From positions 1 through 64,000 of the forward strand of contig JAWPHD010001418.1 in the NCBI GenBank assembly GCA_037043455.1: a stretch of 64,000 bases of DNA, in the 5' to 3' direction. The position numbers were made by a program, and so were the translations under genes. The notes beneath the pieces are model-generated. The model did no database searches, was not told where the DNA came from, and was given only the letters and a program-made list of their open reading frames with translations. Source of the stretch: Cyrtodaria siliqua. Taxonomy: Eukaryota; Mollusca; Bivalvia; Adapedonta; Hiatellidae. Positions within the stretch are counted from its first letter, which is position 1, and each line of letters opens with the position of its first letter. Of this stretch, positions 22,601 through 34,600 are shown one piece after another.

Positions 22601-25600
22601 TGGTATGCCATAAGATGTATATTCTAAGTTATATGACTCGTTAGTTTGGTCCGTTAATTGTTACGGCGCTGCTATATGGGGTTGCAAATCTTATTCATGC
22701 ATTAATGCCGTACGAAATAGCGCAATGCCTTTTTACCTGGGCACGGGAAATATACTCCAACGGCTGCTGTCCCTGGTGATATGGGTTGGAAACCTGCTTT
22801 CATTAATCAGTGGAAATGTATTTCAACCTCTGGTATCGCAATATCGATACGAACAACTTTAGATTGAATAAGCGTATTTTTATTTGGGCCTGTAATAAGG
22901 CTAACACATCTTGTAAAAACTGGTTTTACTATGTTAAATCGAGTTTTAAAAACATCGATCCAAGATATTCTGATACTAATTTTAAACCATTTAAGGTTTT
23001 TTCATTAACTCTGTTGTTGCTCTTATTTCATGAACAAACACATTGAAGAATGGAAACTTAGAATAAATCGATAAGCGTATTTTTATTTGGGCCTGTAATA
23101 AGGCTAACACATCTTGTAAAAACTGGTTTTACTATGTTAAATCGAGTTTTAAAAACATCGATCCAAGATATTCTGATACTAATTTTAAACCATTTAAGGT
23201 TTTTTCATTAACTCTGTTGTTGCTCTTATTTCATGAACAAACACATTGAAGAATGGAAACTTAGAATAAATCGAGTGATAGGTTGAAAGGGGTCGGGGGG
23301 GGGGGGGGGGGGGGTTGAGTGTTGGTAAGCTGTTTAAATCAGAGTATTGTGTAGAAACGTATTGTCAGTTTATATTACCTTTATGTCATCGATCAGCTTT
23401 TTCGAAATTTAGATATGGCGTTGCACCTTTACGGCTAGAGACGGGACGCTATGAGAACTTACGAGGAAATGATATAAGTATGTGCCGAAACCTGTTTTAA
23501 TATTTTACAATATAGAAATTCATTTTTATATAAAGACTACTGTTTTAACTGAATGTATATTTAATTTGAATGTGACATGTATTTTCAGATACTGTTAATC
23601 AGTTCATGTCTTGTCTAACCTGATGTGATAAATGCTTTTTTTAGCGTTTCTTATCTTGCTTTGATAAGGTGGACTAAATTGTCCCCAGGTGCTTATTTAA
23701 AAATTCATAGCCTGTCCATGCAGACACTTTCAATGGCGTTTTAAACTAATATGTGTACCATGGTTATGATTCACATGCGGGCGATTGACAATGACTGTTC
23801 AGCTTTTAGCATATTATATATAATGTTTGTATAGGCTGAGACATTTTATCTATGATATATACATGTTGTGATAGTAATAAAACCTTCGTGATTGGTTCTT
23901 TTTGGTTTTTGCTTCAGCTATTTGTGAGTCTGGTGCACTAGTCCAGAACCAATCACTTCAGTGCAATTTGTAATATTATGTTATTGTTGTAAATGAAATT
24001 TATTTTCATATAGTCTCTTATAATTCTTTTAGAATGGCTTAGTTAAAATCATGTGTAATGTTTTATTGTATATAATACTATACTATGACGAGACTTTAAT
24101 AAACTATAAAACCTGTGAAGAAAATCCTGGTACTTTAAATGTGTGTGAGAAATTGTGAAGAAGACATACAATAATGTTTACTCGGATTCATTCAGAAAAG
24201 ACAGTGTTAATAATAATAATAATAACTTTATTTCAAGAAAGTCACATATTAAATCTTTTACATTATGGCCATCTATAAATCAACAAAATATAACAATGTA
24301 CGCATATAATGCAAGATAAAACAATACATGTATCAATTTATAACTTCAACAAAAATGAGATATAGGGTCCTATAGAAACCACAGCGTCCGAACGCAATGG
24401 CATCGTAGGTCCGCATTTTACAGCAAACAAGGACTTGAAAATACAATGAAAGAGACAAAAAAACAACAGAAAGGGTGGTGAAGACAGGTTTACCGACTTG
24501 GAACGGTCAGTAAGACAGACACATTTTCATACCTTTGTAACATCAGGTTATAATTCGAACTGAGGTTTCACTGTTTCATTAAAAGAAATGATTTTAATTT
24601 ACTCTTAAATGTAACTAAAGACAGCGAGGCTCGTATATCAACGGGGTCATGTTCCAAACTACCATTCCTGAATAACAAAAAGTACGTTTAAGAATGTTTG
24701 TTCTAAGTGTTTTTTAAATGGGCAATATCCTTTCTAGCAACAGATCTTATATTATAATTCGAATTTGTAGAGAACGATATTAAATCGGTTATATAATCAG
24801 GTGTTAAATTGTTTAGTGAATTATAAATCATAACTCATGTGTGATATTCACATCTCCGTTAAAAGGTAATCCACTTCAGTTCTTTAAACATTAGTTTAGA
24901 CGGTGTGATTATAGGCTTCATGAGAATGATTCTAGCAGCCCTCTTTTGAATTTTAAGTATTCTATTAATAGAGGATTTATTTACTTGGCTCCATGTTATA
25001 CAGCCATAATCAAATGTAGACATAATATATGAGTTATAGAACATTTTTTTCATGTTAAATGTTAGGTAGTAGGAGATCCTTTTCAACAGATTTATTAACA
25101 TTTATCAAAGAAGCTATTGGTACAGTTAACGTATCTCTGCATATATTTTTTATTCTAGGACATATTCCATCTAATCCCGTAGATTTGTTTACGTCTAATT
25201 TATCAATTATTGTTTTTACTTCAAAAGGTGTGATAAAATCAAAATTAAATACTGAAAACCTTAAATTTTCATCTAAAAACTTCATTAAGTTATTAAAGTT
25301 TTCTGGTTTGTATTTAACTATGTTTACATTTTTAGAACGTTAACGAAATGCTCATTAAACGCATTTTTAAGATTTGGGAGTCCTTCAATCACTTTCCCAT
25401 CGATTAATTTTAGGTATAGTTAACTCACTGTCAACATTGTTCGAAATTGTTTTGAGATTTTTCCAAATATATGTTGAGTTTTTATTGTTAATAACAGCTT
25501 TGTTGAAAAATATTTTCTTTTCTTTTTTAATTAATGATGCTGTTTATAGTCGGTAGCTCGGCGGATTTGTAACCGGAGGCCCCGGGTTCAATCCTCCGTG

Positions 25601-28600
25601 GTACCACTGAGTTCCGTCGGTGTGTTCTTGGGCAAGACACTTTCCCTTAGCCTCGTCCGTCGGATGGGGAAGTAAACCGGGCGGTCCCGTGTATCGGTCT
25701 ATCCACCGAGCACGTTAAAGAACCATAGGAATCTATTCGATAATAAGAGATGGGCAGGTTCCCGGATTCCTATGTATCCTTCCCCTCTCTCTGGGGCGGC
25801 TCTAAATAACCTATACTGTGTTGATGAGCCGTTAAACAACATTCAATTCAATTCAATTCCACATTTTATATTGATCCCACTTTTTTAATTTATGATTTAA
25901 ATCTCTGAGCGCCCTTGCTCTGTGAATTTCATCAGTGTACCATCCTGGCAGAGTTGTAGTTTTTATTCGTTTTGTTTTAATTGAAGCATGTTCAGCTAAA
26001 ACAGAACTAATTTGTTTATACAAGAAATTTAATGAATCATTTGGATCGTCAAACATTTCGGAATCTTCAAGACAGCTGTTTTGTAAATCAAGACAAAAAC
26101 TAGTTTCATCAAAATTATTATAACATCTATAGGTCATACGTTTATGGATATTTTCTTTACTTAGTCCATTCTTAATATTTCTTGTGAATGTAACAGGGTA
26201 GTGATCACTAATACAATACGATGGTACATTAATTTCGCTTAAATTTTCTGGATTTGTACTATACATGTGGTCTATTATAGTTGATAAATTCTTTGTTACT
26301 CTTGTTGGTGATTTAATAACTTGCGAAAACCCATAATCAAGAACAACAGCATACCATTTCGTATTTTTGAAACCTTCGCCTGGAAAATATTCGATATTGT
26401 AATCACCAATTACATTTGTTTTAATTTTAAATTATCTACCCGGGCTAATTGTGTTTCGTAATTATCTATCCAAGATTGTGGCGAATCAGGTGGCCTGTAG
26501 ACACAATTTAGCAAAAATGGTTTGTTATTAGCAACATTGATTTGAATCCACAATGATTCAATCTGAGTAGTTTCAATGTCAGTTCTACGTGAATAACAAA
26601 TATTATTGGCAATGTAAATGAGTAAACCACCACCCTTCTTACCATTTGTACGATCCATTCTCTCAGTATTATATCCATCAATATGTAAGTCTTTGATGTT
26701 GATAGTATCATTTAAAAACGTTTCATACAAACCAATTATATCGGTTGATTTAGACTGATACACCATACATTTCAGTTCATCTAGCTTTGGCAAAATATGC
26801 TGTATATTTAATCCTACAACATGTAAACCTTTGTTTTTAAAATTAAATGGATTTTGTGCAACATCATTTTTCAAATATTCATTATCTGATACACGTACAC
26901 ACTGTTCATATTTGACAATAGCAATGAATCATCTATAGATTACAACCGGCGATTTCCTAGACTCACATAAATTAATCGTATCTTTACAAGAAGATAATTC
27001 TAAATTCTCGCATTGTGTATAATTTCTACTGGCACATCTGCTTTCAGAATAATTATCTGAATTACTAATTAAAATATCGTCGCTTGACTGCGTTGAGTCA
27101 GAAGTTTTATAACAGGATGTATCAACAGTCGATATGGTCAATAAACTTTCCATATTACAAAGATCACGAGATTCATTAGGTAAATATTCTCGGGCGTTTG
27201 ACTTTAAAACAGAGAATGTATTACAAATACTTACAGATGCAGAATAGAAAACAAGCTCGTCACACAGACAGTACATATTATCACAGTTAGAGCAAATACA
27301 ATCTAAAACGTCACACTTGTTCTCACATTTATAAGAGAATGAGCATATGTCATTGAATTCCTATTTACTGTTATGCCATCGGCAAGTTCAGCACCTCCCG
27401 TTTTATCACTCATTTTTTAATATGTCTTTGTAATTTCTCAATGTTTAAATGATGTTTAACGGCTCATCAACACAGTATAGGTTATGTAGAACCGCCCCAG
27501 AGAGAGGGAAGGGATACATAGGAAATCGGGAACCGTGCCCTACTCTTATTATCGAATAGATTCCTATGGTTTTTTAACGTGCTCGGAGGATAGACCGATA
27601 CACGGGACCGCCCGGTTTACGTCCCCATCGGACGGACGAGGCTAAGGGAAAGTGTCTTGCCCAAGAACACACCGACGAAACTCAGTGGCATCACGGAGGA
27701 TTGATGATAAATATATCAGTCAATGCAGTTTGTATACCACTATTAAATAATCAAGTTTTAATCTGGTCAGTTTCCATTTCTTTTCAAACTATTTGATATG
27801 AAAATGTTCGGCAAACTGAATTCCGTCGAATTATGAAAGCTTTATATATATATATATATAGCGCTTATTTTAGTATATATTAATTATATTTCATTATTTT
27901 TAACCTGCGTAAAAAAGTTGTTTACATCCGGCGGACGTGACGTCATGATATTGACAGTCCACAGTAACCGGCATTGTTTTGGCTCAATTGCATAGAAATG
28001 GTATACAAATGACACATATTTAGAAACTCACCCCCGTAACCTGTAGCACATGCAAAAATCACCCACGCTATGCACATCCCCCATGCAGTACGAGCTGTCG
28101 CGTTGTACAATGCAGCTACCCCGACGCTAAAGTTTGGTTCTGTGCCATCTGACCTATACAGACCATAGAGGACCAATATTGCCACCACTGTTGCTGTCAT
28201 CCACCCTATCATGTTAACAACCTGAATAGGTGAGGGAATAAATACTAGACAAGTAGGTGTACAAGTCTAACAGGAAATGTATAACACGCATTCAAAACAA
28301 ACAACAAATAATACGGTAAATGTAACAAAATTATGTGACACCACAAACATAAAAACGTTAACAAAACGGGAACCGCCTTGGAAAGGTCATTGGCAGAAAT
28401 GTCTCTGTGGGTTTAAACAAGATTCTAGGGTGTACCAAACTTAATTATTATATATCATAAAATATAAGCGTTTTTCATTGGTCTAGAAGCAGTCACTTGC
28501 GATAAAATAGTTTTGCCCATTCTCATTGGAAATATGCCAACCGTTCAATAGTAACTGTTCATCACGTGACTGTGCAATAGTAAATTTAGGGTACATCTTT

Positions 28601-31600
28601 TTCATTGACGCGCTTTTTTTAAAAAACAGCAAAGCGACACGTGACCGTGCAATAGTCGATCTGTGTCAGTGACGCATCACGCAACCGTGCAATAGTCGAT
28701 CTGTGTCAGTGACGTGTCACGTAACGGTGTAATAGTCGATCTGTGTCAGTGACGCAGCGTCACGTGACCGTGCAATAGTCGATCTGCATCAGTGACGCAG
28801 CTTCACGTGACCATACAATAGTCGATCTGTGTCAGTGATGCAGCGTCACGTGACCGTGCAATAGTCGATATGTATCAGTGACGCATCAGGCGACCGTGTA
28901 ATATCCGATATGTTCAGTGATGCGTCACGCGACCGTGATATAGTCGATCTGCATCAGTGACGCAGCTTCACGTGACCATACAATAGTCGATCTGTGTCAG
29001 TGATGCAGCGTCACGTGACCGTGCAATAGTCGATATGTATCAGTGACGTATCAGGCGACCGTGCAATATCCGATCTGTGTCAGTGATGCGTCACGCGACC
29101 GTACAATAGTCGATCTGTGTCAGTGACACGTCACGCGACCGTGCAATAGTCGATATGTGTCAGTGATGCAGCGACACGTGACCGTACAATAGTCGATCTG
29201 TGTCAGTGGCACAGGGTCACGTGACTGTGCAATAGTCGATCTGTGTCAGTGACGCAGCGTCACGTGACCGTACAATAGTGGATATGTGTCAGTGTCGCAG
29301 AGTCACGTGACCATACAATAGTGGATATAAGTCAGTGACGCAGCGTCACGTGACCATACAATAGTGGATATAAGTCAGTGTCGCAGCGTCAAGTGACCAT
29401 ACAATAGTGGATATTAGTCAGTGACGCAGCATCACGCGACCATACAATAGTGGATATAAGTCAGTGACACAGCGTCACGTGACCGTTCAGTAGTTGATCT
29501 GTGTCAGTGACGCAGCGTCACGTGACCGTGCAATAGTCGATTTGTTTCAGTGACGTAGTGTCACGTGACCGTGCAATAGTGTATCTGTGTCAGTGACGCA
29601 GCGTCACGTGACCCTGCAATAGCGGTTATGTGTCAGTGACCGTGCAATAGTCGATCTGTGTCGGTGACCGTGCAATAATCGATCTGTGTCGGTGAGCGTG
29701 CAGTAGTCGATCTGTGTCAGTGACCTTGCAATAGTCGGTCTGTGTCATTGACGCAGCGTCACCGTACAAAAGTCGATCTGTTTCAGTGATGCAGCGCCAA
29801 TGACCGTGCAATAGTCGATCTGTGTCGGTGATCGTGCAATAGTTGATCCGTGTCAGTGACCGTACAATAATCGATCTGTGTCAGTGACCGTACAATAGTC
29901 GGTCTGTGTCATTGACGCAACGTCACGTGACCGTACAATAGTCGATCTGTGTCAGTGATGCAGCGTCACGTGACCGTACAATAGTCGATCTGTGTCAGTG
30001 ATGCAGCGTCACGTGACCGTACAATAGTCGATCTGTGTCAGTGATGCAGCGTCACGTGACCGTACAATAGTCGGTCTGTGTCATTGACGCAACGTCATAG
30101 AAATCAACTGATTAGAACTATTTATCCTCGGGAGTGACTACTGACCCGAGAAGGGTACTATTGCACGAGGCGGCCTCGGGAGTGACTACTGACCCGAGAA
30201 GGGTACTATTGCACGAGGCGGCCTCGGAATGACTACAGACCCCAGAAGGGTACTATTGCACGAGGCGGCCTCGGAATGACTACTGACCCCAGAAGGGTAC
30301 TATTGCACGAGGCGGCATAGTTCTAATCCATTGACCTCTAAGGCATTAAATAGTTGTATGCTATTGCTCTAGTGTCATCCCAGAAAAAACAGAACACTGT
30401 AAATAAAGAAATCACAGCCAGGCATCATTACTAGCCAATATAAGTGAAACACAAAGATGACCATATATATGACAAGGCAAACTAAAAAGAGGAAAAACAA
30501 CAACATTATAATGCCAAAAAATAACACATTTTCTATATATTCTTTTACTTTATATTTTTATTTATGAAAATCTGTCCAATACTAACCTTCGGCATCTTAA
30601 TTTTACAATCTGTTCTGTACAGAACATATCCCGTCAAGAAGCCGACAACATATGGTCCAATACGACACCAGGGCTTCATATAGAACTTGCTCATAAACAC
30701 CGCTGAACCTCTGAAATTGACAATTAATTAGTCTCTGCCAACTAATTGATTCATTAACGCAGAGGAAATATAATGAATTTCATTAAGGAATACTGTATGC
30801 ATATATTACTATAGATTTTAGTCTCGTTTTAGATTTGTTGAAAGAAATCGGACTTCATAAATCATTATAATATGTTCTTATATATATTTACTTGTGTATA
30901 CACCCGTTGACGGGCATTCGTTGATTTACATATATACATAGTTTATATTACTACCATATCATCCCTTATTTGTAAATAGTTTTATCTTTATATAATTATT
31001 TACATTAATTTTTATTTACATCTTCATTTCTTCATCTTTCATCAATTTTTGCGCACAATATGACCTATTCACGTGTCGACGTGCGTGCCGTTAAACACCA
31101 TTCATTCATTCATTCGTTTTTTTATTTTTTATTTCATTTCTTTTAATGCAGTTGTTGAATGCAAGATTGACTAAGCCTAAGCAGGACCCACATAATATGA
31201 TAATTATTTTATTTTGAAACAACAATGGATTAACAGACTTAACATTTCCTTTTGAATAAATAAAAGTGTACTTACTGCTGCGAGAGAATACTGTTGGCTG
31301 ACAGCTCATAATGGTTGGATATGGCCCCAGCAGCGATGAAGTTTGCTAGTATAAACACCAAACACGACACAATGCCCCATAATGGTGAGCTGGTGAAAAA
31401 AACGGGTAATACGAGTTATTCAGTCTCCCGGTGCAGGATAGGGCATACACGTTATACTCATTCATATTTATTACAAGGTGAGCAATTACCAGAATGTATA
31501 CCCTGCTTTGCACCGTTAACGGTCAAACACATATTATTGGAATGTGCAGACTTTGATCCTATGCGTCAAAGCTACTACACTGTTAATACTATGAAAGAGT

Positions 31601-34600
31601 TATTTGATACTGTAGATTTTAGTCTTGTTTTAGATTTCCTAAAAGAGATCAGACTATATAAATCATTATAATGTGTTCTTATATATATATACCCGTTGAC
31701 AGGCATTTGTTGATTTACATACATACTTTATATTACACCGTATCATCCCTTATTTTTTAATAGTTTTTTCTTTATATGTTACATTGATTTTTAATTAATA
31801 CTTCATTTCTTCATTTTTCATCACTTTTTGCGCACAATATGACCTATTTATGTGTCGACGTGCCGTAAAACACCATTCATTCATTCATTCATTCATTCAA
31901 TATGAGTTATTCAGTCTCAATACGAGTTATTCAGTCTCTATTCTTATGGGTGGCAGGAGGTATTAAGTACTGGTTCTACCCAGAAAAAAATGGGTGGTAT
32001 GCCTCAAACACTAAAAATCGACCGTCATACATAGACTAAAATCTGCTGGATATTGAGGTTAACCCCACAAAAAATAGACCCTGGCATAAAACATGATGAG
32101 ATTGACACCACATTTCCCCCCTTAATGTTTTATTCATAGTCGATATATTGAGGAAAATATGTGGTGTCAATGAACACAAACACACATAGTTTGAATTTTG
32201 TATCATAAATCGCTCCATTAAAAGTAAACAAATAGAAGGCAACACAAATAAATAAATAAACTGTAGGAATTCATGAAGTGCGGTGTTCGGACAACAGAAG
32301 TCGGGTTACCACCAACGTTTATGCATCTTCTAAGTTTTCTTTTACATGTACGCTTTAACAACTTGACCATCGTGAGATTTCAGTGTTCCTATTTCACCAG
32401 TGCTATGCTACTTACTGTTCCTATTTCACCAGTGCTATGCTACTTACTGTTCCTATTTCACCAGTGCTTTGCTACTTACTGTTCCTATTTCACTTACTGT
32501 TCCTATTTCACCAGTGCTATGCTACTTACTGTTCCTATTTCACCAGTGCTATGCTACTTATTGATCCTATTTCGCCAGTGCTATGCTACTTACTGTTCCT
32601 ATTTCACCAGTGCTATGCTACTTACTGTTCCTATTTCACTGTTCCTATTTCACCAGTGCTATGCTACTTACTGTTCCTATTTCACCAGTGCTATGCTACT
32701 TACTGTTCCTATTTCACCAGTGCTATGCTACTTACTGTTCCTATTTCACTGTTCCTATTTCACCAGTGCTATGCTACTTACTGTTCCTATTTCACCAGTG
32801 CTATGCTACTTACTGTTCCTATTTCACCAGTGCTATGCTACTTACTGTTCCTATTTCACCAGTGCTATGCTACTTACTAATACAGAGGAATCAGAAGTAG
32901 TGGACTGATGACGTAGAACTGCATATCATTGGCCAGGTACCAAGACCACCCCATGCACTGAAAATATACACAATCATGATTAACTGATGGTAGACGATTA
33001 AGGATACACACATGCATAAAACGTTTGCAATTCTTTGTTTGGTAAGTGTCATTACTCTCTGAATAAAAGAAGTGACAGTAAGATTCATTTTCGCACGAGT
33101 CAGTACGCTGGTTGTGTATTTAGCGAGTGTGATATGCCTTCAAAATCCTCGCCGAAATAGCAGAATGAATCGTTTCGCATTCTCTACCTACCTTTGGAAC
33201 AAATGGGTGAATGCATAGCTCTATGGTAGTACATACTATAAATCCATCAGAGCTATGATACTCACAGCTAAACGAACACTTGCCTGATTGTCTGATTCGT
33301 AAACATTGTTGATATAGAGCAGGTTCTTCCACCATGTGTCTCTGCAGTCATTGTTTTCTGTGCCTGCTTGAGACCAAATCGGACCGCTTGACCAGTATTT
33401 CATTGTAGTGACGTACACCATTAACCAAAGCATGTAAGGCGGGGTCAACCTACCAAATACACGTGTTTAGATAAATTAGGGCAAGTAAAACAAAGTCTAC
33501 CTGTAAAATACGCTTATATACTGAAACGAAAAAGAAAGGCAACTGGGAATTTCCGCTATATATTGTATGTACAATATGCTGCTGTTAATTGAATGGTACA
33601 TGGCTACGGAAGACCTTTCCTTTCGGAAAAAAAATACTAAAACAACACATAACACAGCAACTAGTATTTCTTCAAAGTTTCATTACAGAGTACGAGTTTG
33701 GCTCAAGCATGTGAGCAAATGTAGAATGCAAAATTTTGCAAACTCTTCACATTAAATACAGTACTAAAATGGCTCAATTTTTCACGAACTTCAACATTTA
33801 TGATTTTTTTGTTACACAGTATACTGTGATTAAAACTTCTACAACATCACAGTTACGTCCTTTCTCTAACTAACTGCATTTTCTTTCTTACATAAAATCT
33901 TGTGATTTCTTTGGAATAGTATGTGGAATTAAGTTTGCGGTATATACAATATATAGCGGAAATTCCCGTGTTGCAACGCAACGTCGTTAACCATTCGGCC
34001 ACGGAGATGATTAAATGGCCATGGGCGTAGTACATGCACACTTAAATTTTATCTCGAATGGCCATGGATGTAGTACATGCAAACTGATATTTACCTCGAA
34101 AAGCCATGGATGTAGTACATGCACCCAGCACTCTTACATTCACCTCCAATAGCCATGGACGTAGTACATGCCCAAGCATACTGACATGTACCACCAATAG
34201 CCATGGACGTAGTGCATGCCCCAGTACTCTTACCTCAAATAGTCATGGACGTAGTACATGCCCCAGAACTCTAACATGTACCTCCAATAGCCAAGGACAT
34301 AGTACATGCCCCAGCACTCTAACATGTACCTCCAATAGCCATCGATGTAATACATGCCCCAGCACACTTACAATTACCTCCACCAATAGCCATGGTTGTA
34401 GTACATGCCCCAGTATTATTACATGTACCTCCAATAGCCATGGACGTAGTACATGCCCCAGCACACTAACAATTACATCCAATAGTCATGGTTGTAGTAC
34501 ACGCCCCAGCATTATTACATATCCCTCCAATAGCCACGGACGTAGTACATGCCCCAGCACACTTGCATGTACCTCCAATAGTCATGGACGTAGTACATGC

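Larger units (their letters stand above)
24209..27413 (-). pseudogene. CR1/L2-like LINE with deleted reverse transcriptase core
   Basis: Read on the minus strand. A start at 27,413 (MSDKTGGAELADGITVN) leads, after a shift, into a Cys-rich segment and a 115-codon frame. An AP-type endonuclease follows (26,874-26,410: LNIQHILPKLDELK, GGGLLIYIANN; then SDHYPVTF in 26,266-25,853). After a SINE insertion come a short reverse transcriptase N-part (25,285-25,055: IIDKLDVNKSTGLDGICPR) and directly a C-part (25,101-24,859: STFDYGCITWSQVNK). The catalytic palm is missing, so this copy cannot move. The 3' end is a (TTA)n tail near 24,209-24,227. It lies in intron 14. Confidence 0.78.

Noticed and set aside
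25548..25640. tRNA gene
   Set aside because: A and B boxes are present but the cloverleaf pairing is poor and the sequence continues into a SINE body with a tail.
28561..30098. CRISPR-like array
   Set aside because: The regular units have no unique spacers, units are diverged, and the setting is a eukaryotic intron. It is a minisatellite.
32273..32908. 211- and 165-codon frames with repeated SAMLLTVPISP-like peptide
   Set aside because: They are produced by the ~32 bp satellite in several frames at once, with no start context, domain or neighbour support.
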